Shown: positions 52,319 through 61,556, counted from the first letter of the stretch. The stretch: 64,000 nt of DNA from Io17-Chloro-G2 sp034428715 (GCA_034428715.1 DAOUHE010000096.1:1-64000), one strand, 5' to 3'. Notes: a model not told the origin generated them from the sequence alone. Made by a program: numbers and translations.

Positions 52319-53944
52319 ATGGCAGACAAACAGTTGACCTTTAGCAATGACGCCCATACCAGCCTCATGCGGGGTGTGGACGAATTGGGCCGGGTGGTAG
52401 GGCTGACTCTGGGGCCCAGCGGCCGCAATGTGATCTTGAGCCGGATGTTTGGCCTGCCCATCGTTTGCAGCGATGGCGTGACCATTGCCAAAGAGGTGGA
52501 ACTTCCCGACCCATACGAGAACATGGGCGCCCAACTGGTCAAAGAGGCCGCTTCAAAAACCAACGACATGGTGGGCGATGGCACGACCACATCGGTGGTC
52601 TTGGCCCGGGCCATGGTGCGGCAGGGATTCATGAACGTAGCCGCGGGCGCCAACGGTCTGGGCTTGAGGTCAGGCATCGATAAGGCGGTGGCCGCCGTGG
52701 TGGAAGAACTCAAAAAGATGGCTGTTCCAGTCAGTGACAGAGACCAGATTGCCAGGGTAGCCGCACTGTCCGCCCACGAAGAAGCCATAGCCGAATTACT
52801 GGCCGACGCCATGGATAAGGTGGGCCGGGACGGGGTCATCACCGTCGAGGAGTCAAAGACCCTGAGTGACGAGTTGGAGATCGTGGAAGGAGTCCGGGTG
52901 GACAGGGGTTACCTTTCTCCCCACTTTGTTACCGACTCGGAAAGAATGGAAGTGGCGCTGGACAATCCCCAATTCCTGTTGACCGACCAGAAGATCAGCT
53001 CCCCCAATGACATCGTCCCCATCATGGAAAAGGTCATCAACTCCGGAGGGCGGCCCCTGGTCATCATCGCCGAGGACGTGGACGGAGAAGCGCTGGCCAC
53101 CCTGGTGGTAAACAAGGTCCGGGGAACCCTTGCCTGCATCGCCATCAAGGCGCCGGGATTCGGCGAGCGCCGCAAGGCGCTTTTGGAAGACATGGCCATT
53201 GTGACCGGCGCGACCGTCATCAGCGCTGACACGGGCCTGCGGCTGGACGGGGCGGAGGTGAGCCATCTGGGCTCCGCCCGCCGGTTGGTGGCGACTAAAG
53301 ATGAATCCACCATCATCGAAGGGCGAGGTCCAGAGCAGGCAGTCAAAGACCGTTCGGAACAGCTCAAGGTCCAGATCGAGGAGACCAATTCGGATTACGA
53401 CCGGGAAAAGCTTCAAGAGCGTTTAGCCAGCCTGGTGGGCGGGGTTGCCGTGGTGAAGGTGGGCGGCGCCACCGAGCCCGAGGTCAACGAAAGGAAGTCC
53501 CGCACCGAGGACGCTTTGTCGGCCACCCGGGCCGCCGTAGAAGAGGGGATCGTACCCGGCGGCGGAGTAGCCATGGTAAGGGCTGAGCATGTTTTGGACG
53601 ACCTGGCCAAAGAACTTTCCGGCGACCAAGCCGTGGGCGTAAGGCTGGTTCGCGAGGCGTTAAGCGCTCCCCTGATTCTGATCTCCCGGAACGCGGGACA
53701 TCCAGGAGAGGTGGTTTTAGACGGAGTCCGCAAAGGTGAGGGAGACTGGGGGTTCGACGCCGAGGCGGGCGAATTCTGCCATATGATCCCAGCTGGTATC
53801 GTAGACCCGGTGAAGGTTACCCGATCGGCCCTGGAGAATGCCGGAAGCATCGCCGGTATGATGCTGACCACCCAGGCCGTGATCACCGAGATACCCGAGG
53901 AGATTCCTCTGCCCGCCGACGTGCAGGAATTCATGCGCGACTAG
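52319..53944 (+). CDS. groL: 60 kDa chaperonin GroEL
   Basis: A 541-residue Hsp60 chaperonin. ATP-binding motif LGPSGRNV and the catalytic Asp region GDGTTTSVVLA are present, as are VEEGIVPGGGVAM and IVDPVKVTRSALENA. The C-terminus ends in PADVQEFMRD with no GGM tail. The ATG at 52319 follows AGGAG. No groES precedes it, and no CIRCE inverted repeat is seen in the leader, so it may be a second, unlinked GroEL copy. Confidence 0.92.
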   Translation: MADKQLTFSNDAHTSLMRGVDELGRVVGLTLGPSGRNVILSRMFGLPIVCSDGVTIAKEVELPDPYENMGAQLVKEAASKTNDMVGDGTTTSVVLARAMVRQGFMNVAAGANGLGLRSGIDKAVAAVVEELKKMAVPVSDRDQIARVAALSAHEEAIAELLADAMDKVGRDGVITVEESKTLSDELEIVEGVRVDRGYLSPHFVTDSERMEVALDNPQFLLTDQKISSPNDIVPIMEKVINSGGRPLVIIAEDVDGEALATLVVNKVRGTLACIAIKAPGFGERRKALLEDMAIVTGATVISADTGLRLDGAEVSHLGSARRLVATKDESTIIEGRGPEQAVKDRSEQLKVQIEETNSDYDREKLQERLASLVGGVAVVKVGGATEPEVNERKSRTEDALSATRAAVEEGIVPGGGVAMVRAEHVLDDLAKELSGDQAVGVRLVREALSAPLILISRNAGHPGEVVLDGVRKGEGDWGFDAEAGEFCHMIPAGIVDPVKVTRSALENAGSIAGMMLTTQAVITEIPEEIPLPADVQEFMRD

Positions 53945-54048
53945 CGGTGGGAGTTCAAGCTCTACAGTTTGATCTGGGCCAATGGAACGCTAACGCTACA
54001 TCCAAATGTTTCTGATGTATTGTCTCAGCGGGCGACCCCCATCCCAGC

Positions 54049-54070
54049 CTTCCCCCTTCGTAAGGGGAAG
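54049..54070. repeat. Short hairpin in a CCCATCCCAGCC element
   Basis: CTTCCCC and GGGGAAG pair across an 8-base loop. The element (from CCCCCATCCCAGCC) resembles intergenic repeats common in environmental bacteria; it also breaks the false upstream extension of the dUTPase-like gene. Confidence 0.4.
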
Positions 54071-54233
54071 AGACAGAGTGGTGGTAAAACCGTTATCGCC
54101 CGAGTATCCAAATGCCGAACACGAGCGTTTTAACGCCCAAATCGTTGATTTTCACCGGCGGAACTCTTTCGGCCCGGCGCATTTACCGGTAGCAACTGGT
54201 ATCCGTCGGGCCGGAACGTTTTGGTGGGTTGTT

Positions 54234-54764
54234 TTGGATCAGCTTACGATAGGCCCGGCATTGGACAGGGATTCCCTGGGACAGTTGTTCCAAACCAAAC
54301 CAACGTTGGTGGAGGGCTATCGCTCCCTGGAACAGCAACTCCAGCCCAACGGCTTCGACCTCACGCTGAACCAGGTCTCCCGCTTGTCGAGCCCCGGCAG
54401 CATGGGAGCCGCTCCAGATGACAGGGAGCTTTCCAACACCGAACCGCTGAATTTCGAACCGGGCGACTGGCTGGAACTGGCGCCAGGGCCATACCTCATC
54501 GATTTCAACGAGATCGTGAACCTGCCCCTGAACGTCATGGCTCTGGGCCGTCCCCGCTCCAGCCTGCTGCGCAGCGGCGTGGCCATCCATACCGCCGTGT
54601 GGGACGCAGGATACCGCGGCCGTTCCCAGGCATTGCTGGTAGTGCACCAGTCAGCCGGATACCGGGTGCAGAAGGGCGCCCGCCTTCTACAGTTGGTTTT
54701 CTACCGCCTCGCCCAGCCGGTGAGCCAAGGATATCAAGGCCGGTTCCAGGGCGAGAATATTTGA
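54234..54764 (+). CDS. dUTPase/dCTP deaminase-fold protein
   Basis: About 176 residues of the trimeric dUTPase/dCTP deaminase fold. LQPNGFDLTL near residue 40, GRPRSSLLRSGVAIHTAVWDAGYRGR near residues 105-130 and a final QLVFYRLAQPV are the conserved blocks. The RPRSSLLRSG block resembles dUTPase motif 2, where Ser binds the phosphate. It should hydrolyse dUTP or deaminate dCTP. The TTG at 54234 is a guess, with GGTGGG before it; the frame runs 76 codons further upstream through repeat DNA with no family match. Confidence 0.72.
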   Translation: MDQLTIGPALDRDSLGQLFQTKPTLVEGYRSLEQQLQPNGFDLTLNQVSRLSSPGSMGAAPDDRELSNTEPLNFEPGDWLELAPGPYLIDFNEIVNLPLNVMALGRPRSSLLRSGVAIHTAVWDAGYRGRSQALLVVHQSAGYRVQKGARLLQLVFYRLAQPVSQGYQGRFQGENI

Positions 54765-54822
54765 AAGTGTCAAAAACACTTTATGACCCATTTACCGGGT
54801 CATTCGCCGGACGTATCGGGGC

Positions 54823-56007
54823 ATGAGCCAGTCAACACCGGACCTCACGGCCATGGTCAAAGAATGTGCCCTTGAGGCCGGTTTTGACCTGGTGAGAGTG
54901 ACTTCGGCCGATGAGTTCGTCCGCGACCGCGAGGCCGCATTGGAACGGATCAAGGCCGGATTGATGGATGGCCTTCCCTGGTACACCGAGAGCCGGGTGC
55001 TCCGGGGCGCCGACCCCGGTCAGTTGCTGGCGGGCGCCCGTTCCGTCATCAGTTTGGGATTGAGTTATTTCGTGCCCGCCAAACCCAAGCCCACACGATT
55101 AAATGCGGCGGGCAAAGTGGCCAGCTACGCCCGGGGCCGGGATTACCACCGCGTGATGAAGTCGCGGATGCGCGACTATGTCCGCGTGTTGGATTCGCGC
55201 CTGGACACCAGCATCCCGGCGCGATGGTACGTTGATGACGGCCCCATGTTGGACCGGGCGGCGGCGGCACGGGCGGGACTGGGCTGGTTCGGTAAAAACA
55301 CCAACATTCTCACCCCCAGCCACGGTTCCTGGATCTTTCTTGGGCAGGTGATCACGGGCCTGGACCTAAAGCCAGACCTTCCGCTGCAAAAAACCTGCGG
55401 GAGTTGCGTCCGCTGCATCGATGCTTGTCCCACCGGAGCCATCGTCGCGCCATATGTCATCGACAACGCCCGGTGCATCTCTCATCTGACCATAGAGAAC
55501 CGGGGTCCCATCCCGCTAGAATTGCGTCCCCTGGTGGGGGACTGGGTTTTTGGCTGTGACATTTGCCAGGAAGTGTGCCCGGTAAACCGGAAAGCCCGCC
55601 CCGCCAACGCTCCCATCCCAAATCTTCCCCAAAGCATCGGACCCGCCGGCGACGAAACGGTCCTGGAACTGGACCTGGTGGAACTCTTGGAGTTGACCGA
55701 AGAAGGATTTCGAAGCCGCTTCCGGGGCTCTCCGGTGGCCCGAGCCAAGAGGGTGGGGCTACAGCGCAACGCCTGTGTCGCCCTGGGAAACCGACGCGAG
55801 GCGCGGGCGGTCCCTGCCCTGTTGAACGCATTGAAAAACGGCGAACCTCTAGTGCGAGGCCACGCCGCTTGGGCATTGGGCGAGATTGACGGCGACCAGG
55901 CAAGGGAGGGCCTATCCTTGGCCTTATCGACGGAAACGGAGCCCAGCGTGAGGGTAGAAGTACGGCTGGCGCTGGAAGGGGTAGGCGTATTGAACAGCGA
56001 GCGCTAG
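54823..56007 (+). CDS. queG: Epoxyqueuosine reductase
   Basis: A 394-residue iron-sulfur and cobalamin enzyme that reduces epoxyqueuosine to queuosine in tRNA. Two [4Fe-4S] ferredoxin-type motifs are visible: CGSCVRCIDACPTG near residue 190 and CDICQEVCPVN near residue 250. RWYVDDGPMLDRAAAARAGLGWFGKN is the QueG-specific block. A HEAT-like C-terminal stretch (residues 320-390) reads LQRNACVALGNRRE and HAAWALGEID. Other queuosine genes are not in the window. Confidence 0.9.
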   Translation: MSQSTPDLTAMVKECALEAGFDLVRVTSADEFVRDREAALERIKAGLMDGLPWYTESRVLRGADPGQLLAGARSVISLGLSYFVPAKPKPTRLNAAGKVASYARGRDYHRVMKSRMRDYVRVLDSRLDTSIPARWYVDDGPMLDRAAAARAGLGWFGKNTNILTPSHGSWIFLGQVITGLDLKPDLPLQKTCGSCVRCIDACPTGAIVAPYVIDNARCISHLTIENRGPIPLELRPLVGDWVFGCDICQEVCPVNRKARPANAPIPNLPQSIGPAGDETVLELDLVELLELTEEGFRSRFRGSPVARAKRVGLQRNACVALGNRREARAVPALLNALKNGEPLVRGHAAWALGEIDGDQAREGLSLALSTETEPSVRVEVRLALEGVGVLNSER

Positions 56008-56084
56008 GCAGCGTCGACCACCGAAAGTTTCAGGTGCCATAGTTGGCCAACTTTGCTCCCGTATCACTGGTGATCTCAGACGAT

Positions 56085-56735
56085 CTAAGCGGGGCCTTGG
56101 ATTTGGCCGCCGCGTGACCCTTGCGCCGGGCGACCGGGCTGTGTGCTTCGGTTGCTAGCATTGCCGCCCTGAACCGCAACGTTTCCGGTGCCTTCAGGCT
56201 CGGCAACCTCCCGTTTGCGCCTCCTGCTGGAACTCTTCTTCCTCCTGGACCCATCAGGCGGCGGGGCCAATCGAGCCGGGACATAATCCTTACCATACCG
56301 AAGCTTCTTCATTTCCTCTTCAATGAGCATGAAGTCGCTTTTGGGCAACAGATGCAGGTTGCCTTGAAAGGCCATGTACCAATTTTCCGGGGGCCAACGC
56401 TTGACGTATTCCAGCCGGGGAGCCAGCATGTTGGCGTCGATGTACTGCATATCGTCAAGGGCGATCTCAGGCTTGATATGAATGCGGTAAGGCCACGTGT
56501 CACCGCCTTCCGGGTCCCAGATGGGCGTCTCTTCCTGAAAATAGGAGGAAGTCACGGTGGCAGTGGCGGCGAACCGGCGGAGGCCTGACACGTAGAAAAG
56601 CACGCGGTCGCCGGAGCCAAGCCGTTGAAGCTTCCGCCTCTGTTGCAGCTTCAAACCCTGAACCGTGAATCCCAGGTCCTGGGTTTTGCGAAAGTTTTCG
56701 GCGTTGGAGACGATCATCCAAAAATTGGCTGGCAT
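56085..56735 (-). CDS. EVE-domain (PUA-like) protein with basic tail
   Basis: A 216-residue protein. The EVE domain occupies residues 1-145: ANFWMIVSNAENFRKTQDLGFTVQGLK, RVLFYVSG, ATVTSSYFQEETPIW. EVE is a PUA-like fold that binds modified bases. A disordered Arg/Lys/Ser-rich tail with RRKKSSSRRRKR follows. The ATG at 56735 follows GAGG by 6 bases. Possible roles are RNA binding or recognition of modified DNA; neither is shown. Confidence 0.78.
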   Translation of the reverse strand: MPANFWMIVSNAENFRKTQDLGFTVQGLKLQQRRKLQRLGSGDRVLFYVSGLRRFAATATVTSSYFQEETPIWDPEGGDTWPYRIHIKPEIALDDMQYIDANMLAPRLEYVKRWPPENWYMAFQGNLHLLPKSDFMLIEEEMKKLRYGKDYVPARLAPPPDGSRRKKSSSRRRKREVAEPEGTGNVAVQGGNASNRSTQPGRPAQGSRGGQIQGPA

Positions 56736-57135
56736 TGAAACCTCGTCCCGGCCCACCGGCCGGACCCCAATGATCGATTGTCAGATCGGATTTAGACGCT
56801 GCCCATATTTTACCACGCGCCTTTCGGCCTGGCGGCGAACAAACGTTACCATCCATCGTCAATGGTCAGGCAGTCAACGTCAATGGCAACAGCCATAAAA
56901 CGCGGTATGGCCAACGACGAAATGGCATTTTCGCATAGCCGATGTTGAGCTCAGGCGAAGCGGCTGACGCGACAAAAAATCACACATCGGGAAAGCGTCA
57001 GCCAACGGACGCCAGGGGATGGAAATCCAGGTTGCCCTTGGCAAGAGCATGTTGTAATATCGCTGCGGCTACTACAAACTTCCCGCTTGGGATCTGTAGA
57101 TTCGCTAACTGACACCGATTTCGGAGGAACCTGGT
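56736..57135. other. Intergenic stretch without a supported gene
   Basis: About 400 bases between divergently read genes. No frame carries a ribosome binding site and a plausible protein. The thiolase-like gene has GGAGG at its right end. Promoters probably lie here but no clean -35/-10 pair was found. Confidence 0.5.
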
Positions 57136-58311
57136 ATGGCATCTAGGGCACCTGGAGAACGGGATATCGCCATCGTTGGCGTGGCGGAATCCGATGAGAT
57201 GGGCACCGTCCCGAACAAATCTTCGCTGCAACACCACGCGGAAGCCGCCCACAACGCCCTGGAAGACGCAGGTCTCTCTAAGAACGAAGTTGACGGGTTG
57301 CTGACGGCGGGCTTTTCCACCTTGGCCACCGCCGAATACTTGGGGATACACCCCGGCTTTACCGATAACACCTCAGTGGGTGGCTCCTCATTTGTCATTC
57401 ACGTAGCCCACGCCATCGCGGCCATCCGGGCCGGATTCTGCGAGGTGGCCCTGATAACCCACGGACAAGCAGGCCGTTCCACCCGGGGCAGGGTTCCCGG
57501 AGACCCCAACCAGCCGGTGGCCCAGTATGAAGCCCCCTTTGGGATGATAGGACCGCCCATCAACTATTCCATGGCCTGTTCCCGCTACATGCACCTGTAC
57601 GGTGAAGACAAGACCAGACAGGGCATGGCTGAGATTGCCGTGGCCACCCGCAAATGGGCGAACCTTAACCCCAAAGCGGTCATGCACGACACTCCAATGA
57701 GCTTTGACGAGTACCACGACTCCCGGTGGGTTTCGTGGCCGTTCCACCTGCCAGATTGCTGCCTGGTCACCGACTCCGGCGCGGCAATCATCGTAACCAC
57801 CGCCGAGCGCGCCCGCAGTTGTCGCAAGGAACCGGTTTGGGTGCTAGGCGCCGCAGAAGGCCACGACCACAACCTGATCAGCCAGATGCCTTCTCTGACC
57901 TCCACTTGGGGCAGGGAGAGCGGTCCCAAGTCGTTGCAGCGGGCGGGTCTCAAACACGACGACATGGACCTGACCATGATCTACGACTCATTCACCTACA
58001 CGGTGATGGTCACGTTGGAATCCCTGGGGTATTGCGGACCAGGTGAGGCGGCCGACTTCGTTGCCAACCAGCGGACGGCTCCTAGAGGAGAATTCGCCTT
58101 GAACACCAACGGCGGCGGCCTCTCCTACACGCATCCCGGCATGTACGGCAGCTTCCTTTTGGTGGAAGCCGTCCGGCAGATGCGCGGCGAGTGTGGGGAA
58201 CGCCAGGTCCACAAAAAGGGAGACTCCAGCCGGAATCCAACCACCAGCCTGGTCAACGGCACCGGCGGCTCCCTGTCATCGACAGGCACGGTGGTTTTAG
58301 CCACGGGGTAA
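57136..58311 (+). CDS. Thiolase-like protein without the nucleophilic cysteine
   Basis: A 391-residue thiolase-superfamily protein of the SCP-x-like branch. It begins DIAIVGVAESDEMGTV, with IHPGFTDNTSVGGSSFVIHVAHA near residue 85, where thiolases have a catalytic Cys and this one has Ser and Gly. C-terminal blocks are DLTMIYDSFTYTVM and FALNTNGGGLSYTHPGM. Such proteins usually pair with a DUF35 OB-fold protein; none is adjacent here. Strong GGAGG before the ATG. It may bind an acyl-CoA but probably does not do Claisen condensation. Confidence 0.8.
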   Translation: MASRAPGERDIAIVGVAESDEMGTVPNKSSLQHHAEAAHNALEDAGLSKNEVDGLLTAGFSTLATAEYLGIHPGFTDNTSVGGSSFVIHVAHAIAAIRAGFCEVALITHGQAGRSTRGRVPGDPNQPVAQYEAPFGMIGPPINYSMACSRYMHLYGEDKTRQGMAEIAVATRKWANLNPKAVMHDTPMSFDEYHDSRWVSWPFHLPDCCLVTDSGAAIIVTTAERARSCRKEPVWVLGAAEGHDHNLISQMPSLTSTWGRESGPKSLQRAGLKHDDMDLTMIYDSFTYTVMVTLESLGYCGPGEAADFVANQRTAPRGEFALNTNGGGLSYTHPGMYGSFLLVEAVRQMRGECGERQVHKKGDSSRNPTTSLVNGTGGSLSSTGTVVLATG

Positions 58312-58348
58312 CACTCCCTCCTGCGTTAAACAGCAGCTGAAAGAAGAA

Positions 58349-58376
58349 GGGCGGGTGAAAAACCACGCCCCTTTTT
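58349..58376 (+). terminator. Rho-independent terminator after the thiolase-like gene
   Basis: GGGCG and CGCCC pair around a loop of 12 bases, extended by GG/CC with one bulge, followed by CTTTTT. It lies 38 bases after the stop. Confidence 0.6.
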
Positions 58377-58506
58377 AGTGTGGGGTTACGTTGGTAAAGG
58401 ACGCCATCTAGGAGCCAACTTTCTCTTTAAGTCGTGGGATTGTCATTTGAAAGCCGGTGGCTGCCAGGGCCGGGAGTGAGTTTCCAAAGCACACATCATT
58501 ACGAGT

Positions 58507-58912
58507 TCACTCACGATGCCGGTCTTCATCCCGTTCAAACACCTTGCCGAGTAAAGCACGTCCCAAGGTAAATAATACCCACAAAACAGCCCACACGACA
58601 GCAATCAAGAGAACGATACCCGCGATACCCGCCAAGAAGACAACCAACAAAACGGGGGATATCTCCAAGAAATCTGTGAAAGACGGTAACCCTGGGGAAG
58701 GGAATATAGTGCGGCGACCTGACTATATGCAACCATTCTACGGACCACCATAATTCGGACCAACCGTAGGAGACGCCCACAAAGGTGGTGCCAACCCCCG
58801 CCACAAGGACCAGGCCCAAATAGCCCAAACCGCATCCCTTTACACAGCCCATCGGCGAGTTTCCGGGCTCGGGAGTAGGATCTTCCGGGTTGTTGGCTGT
58901 TGTATGCTCCAC
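58507..58912 (-). pseudogene. Small membrane protein, apparently frameshifted
   Basis: The first part, from the ATG at 58912, reads MEHTTANNPEDPTPEPGNSPMGCVKGCGLGYL and has a membrane helix (GLVLVAGVGTTFVGVSYGW). After about 58690 this frame becomes Cys/Arg-rich, while the next frame reads as two membrane helices (SPVLLVVFLAGIAGIVLLIAVVW, AVLWVLFTLGRALLG) and a charged tail KVFERDEDRHRE ending at 58507. The good hydrophobic parts lie in different frames, suggesting a frameshift near 58700. Family unknown. Confidence 0.45.
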
Positions 58913-59185
58913 GGTCTTCTCCTAGACCAGGCTGTGCCTCAGAGTGCCAAGGGAGCTAACGCTCCTTTCGAGACACTAGCCCTTAATTCTGACCACAAAT
59001 GGCCTTGGCCCTGATCAAGGCGGAGGGGCTGGATGAGGGGTCCAGGACCCGTATCGCCGTGAGGCCCAGGCCATGGGCCGGTTAGGCGCTATGGTGTGTC
59101 CCTTAGGGTGCTAGCACATATTTTTACAATAGCGACCGAGGCGAGGCGGCGGGCTTTTTCCTGCCGGTTTTCCAGCATCGCCAAT

Positions 59186-59485
59186 TTATGAAAGTATTGC
59201 CAAGATGATCAAGAGGGAAAAGTAGGCGACGATGGCGCCCAAGCAACCTAAGCGGCTTAAGGCCTCGCAACCTGCGTTGCCACTGCCGGTGGTGTTTAAC
59301 CTGCGGCGGAACAGTAGTCCAAAGAGGACGCTACCGATGATGCCCCCGACGAAGCCACCGACGGGCCCAAAGACGAAAATGCACCAGCCCGTCCAGCAGT
59401 ACACTCCTAATAAAAACATACTACCAATCGAGGCACCAACGCCACCAACAATGCCACCGAGGATGGCACCGGTGATGTCAGTCAC
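59186..59485 (-). CDS. Small glycine-rich membrane protein
   Basis: A 99-residue protein rich in Gly zippers: GAILGGIVGGVGASIGSMFLLG, GPVGGFVGGIIGSVLFGLLF, then a final helix AIVAYFSLLIILAILS. Its start overlaps the TPR-gene stop by 4 bases, so the two form a pair. Such proteins often sit in the envelope. Function unknown. Confidence 0.6.
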   Translation of the reverse strand: MTDITGAILGGIVGGVGASIGSMFLLGVYCWTGWCIFVFGPVGGFVGGIIGSVLFGLLFRRRLNTTGSGNAGCEALSRLGCLGAIVAYFSLLIILAILS

Positions 59486-59745
59486 GGCACCATCTGAAGA
59501 AGTCCCGCTTCCGCAGCCTCCTGCCGGACCAATCTCATGAGGAATTCGGCCCTTGCTAAATCGGCCGCGGCTTGCTCTTCCATACGAAGGTTGCGGTAGG
59601 CTTCCGACCGGTGGAAGTAGGCGGTCCAGTGGTCTGGCTCAAGTGTTATAGCTGCCGAAAACTCGTGGATAGCCGCTCGATAATTACCAGTACGGGGCAG
59701 CCGTCGTCCTTCGGAACACTTGTTAGCGGCATCCTTAGCCCACAT
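59482..59745 (-). CDS. Small TPR-repeat protein
   Basis: An 87-residue protein with two TPR-like repeats: RLPRTGNYRAAIHEFSAAITLEP, and DHWTAYFHRSEAYRNLRMEEQAAADLARAE. It is probably a protein-binding adaptor. It precedes the small membrane protein gene in a coupled pair. Partner unknown. Confidence 0.6.
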   Translation of the reverse strand: MWAKDAANKCSEGRRLPRTGNYRAAIHEFSAAITLEPDHWTAYFHRSEAYRNLRMEEQAAADLARAEFLMRLVRQEAAEAGLLQMVP

Positions 59746-59787
59746 CCCTACATCATCCCCCGCCAGGATCGGTGAATCTGACGAAAT

Positions 59788-60765
59788 TCATGAAAGATAT
59801 TTTCCCGTTATGGTGAAGGACCCAGCGAACTCAGGGCCTAACGCGCCCCGCAGTAGATGTACTAACGACGCATCATGTCCGACATAAAGCACAATCACTC
59901 GGCCCTTCTTGAAATAGTGAGTCGGTGCAATCCATTCTCGATGGGAGGTCATAGAGCGGTTCCCGCCCAGCGGCACGCTGATGTTATAGCCGTCAGACGA
60001 CACGTACCTAGCTTCTGTATCGGCAGCAAGGTCATCTGGGAATTCATAGACATGGATCGTCCGGCCATCCACGGCAACCCTCCGGCCTCCCGCCAACAAG
60101 ACGACCCGCGACAGAGGGGAACCAGGTTTAAATCCACCCAGCGTAACAGTAGCCCCAGAAGGCTCTTTAACGGTAGACCCAACTCTGGCGAGATCGTCTG
60201 TCAAGCTCTTGTAGCCGTAGGTGGCGGAAGGTGTCCCTCTAGGTGAGGAAGTGGCCGCAGGGATAACAAAATCTCCGAACATGGCGGCGGTATGACCCGG
60301 GAAGGTGCATATGAACTGATAGCTGCCGGGCTCTGGGGCAGTGAACCGCACTTCGCCTTGTTCTCCGGGGTCCAACAACTTGGTATGAGCGATGACGTCC
60401 GGGTCGCCGGGTTGAATCCAGTCTTTATCAGGGCCGGCCTTAAGTCCCCGCGCGGCAACAGCGTCCTTGGTCCCGTCCCGAACCAGAACCCAGTTGTGCT
60501 GACTGAAGAGGGAGCCGTTGTTAAAAGCCATTACCACCTCGGTCTCAGCCGTCGCTTCACACCGGTCTTTATCAAACGCAATGGCGTCGCCCTCCACATT
60601 GATTGCCAGCGCAGTTCCCACACACGGAGGTGGAGGCGTAAGCGTGATGGGTACAGGTGTTGTCGGTGTCGGTGTCGGTGTCGGTGTCGGAGTATCGCCA
60701 CAAGCGGCGGCTAAGGCCATCATTGCACCAAGGAGTGCCACGCGTAGTAGCGCTCGTTCACGCAT
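59788..60765 (-). CDS. Blue-copper (plastocyanin-like) lipoprotein with extra C-terminal domain
   Basis: A 325-residue predicted lipoprotein. The signal peptide ends in LAAAC near residue 22, followed by a PTPTPTPTPTTP linker. The middle domain, about residues 50-170, is a cupredoxin: the copper ligands are His in SQHNWVL, then Cys and His in YQFICTFPGHTAAMFGDFVI, with Met completing the set. This matches auracyanin-like electron carriers of Chloroflexota. The C-terminal domain, about 185-325, is rich in beta strands and unknown. It should act on the cell surface. The linker DNA is a short tandem repeat. Confidence 0.8.
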   Translation of the reverse strand: MRERALLRVALLGAMMALAAACGDTPTPTPTPTPTTPVPITLTPPPPCVGTALAINVEGDAIAFDKDRCEATAETEVVMAFNNGSLFSQHNWVLVRDGTKDAVAARGLKAGPDKDWIQPGDPDVIAHTKLLDPGEQGEVRFTAPEPGSYQFICTFPGHTAAMFGDFVIPAATSSPRGTPSATYGYKSLTDDLARVGSTVKEPSGATVTLGGFKPGSPLSRVVLLAGGRRVAVDGRTIHVYEFPDDLAADTEARYVSSDGYNISVPLGGNRSMTSHREWIAPTHYFKKGRVIVLYVGHDASLVHLLRGALGPEFAGSFTITGKYLS

Positions 60766-60879
60766 GTTGATCCTCTATTAGTAAAGTATGTTCATTCCGG
60801 ACAATTTTGTGTTTGTGACTCGCCAGGCCAGGGACTCACCCGGTGTACGCCGGCGGCAATACCGCAAGTAATCTTATAG

Positions 60880-61347
60880 TTAGTCATGACCTCCGGAGCC
60901 AGTCGAAGGCCTTTCGGACGCCACGGGCGTCGCCTCACCACCGGCCCTGGAAAACACCGTCGGCCTGCTGCCCATGCCAGAATTGTCCTCGGGCAGCACC
61001 AGCCGGACCCGCCACCTCATCCTGGAAAACATGAATAGGTTGAGAAAGTGGGCGGCGCCAAGAACGAATAACACCACGCCAACTTTGGTGCTTAGAGCTT
61101 CGACAACTCCCGCTAAATCCACCGGCGCGGCGCCGGTGCGGACATTGACTGCCAGGGTAACGAACCCGAGGCTAATGAGGTAAAACCCCACCAGGATCAG
61201 GTGGTTTACCGAGTCGGCCAGGTCCTCCTTGCCCTGAAAGATCTCCAATAAGAAGACCCGGCCGTTTTTATGGAGCGTCCACCCTACGGCTAGGGCAACG
61301 CCTATGCAGAGCGCCAGGTAGATCAGATCCGTCCAAAAGCTCACCAT
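60880..61347 (-). CDS. Three-helix membrane protein
   Basis: A 155-residue protein with three hydrophobic helices: DLIYLALCIGVALAVGW, LILVGFYLISLGFVTLAV and VGVVLFVLGAAHFLNLFMF, followed by a basic, disordered tail. A ribosome binding site (AGGAGG) is present upstream. The gene stands between the copper protein and the anti-sigma gene. No named family recognised. Confidence 0.65.
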   Translation of the reverse strand: MVSFWTDLIYLALCIGVALAVGWTLHKNGRVFLLEIFQGKEDLADSVNHLILVGFYLISLGFVTLAVNVRTGAAPVDLAGVVEALSTKVGVVLFVLGAAHFLNLFMFSRMRWRVRLVLPEDNSGMGSRPTVFSRAGGEATPVASERPSTGSGGHD

Positions 61348-61556
61348 GAGAGCCTCCTTTGCATTAGTGTTGGTTTCGAGGTGTATATGGGAGGGCTAGC
61401 GGAAGCTCATCCCATCGGCCGCATCGCGGGGTGTGACAGACGTGGATGTCTGAAACACCGCGTTGGCAGGGCACACGGGGAAATACCGGGTCCTCTGGGC
61501 AAGGCTTCCGCAGCAGAAATCTAAACGGTCAAGGTCAGCGCACGGCCCCAGAAATA

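Noticed and set aside
54006..54233. N-terminal extension of the dUTPase-like gene
   Set aside because: The first 76 codons run through a repeated hairpin element and match nothing in the family, so a later start is used.
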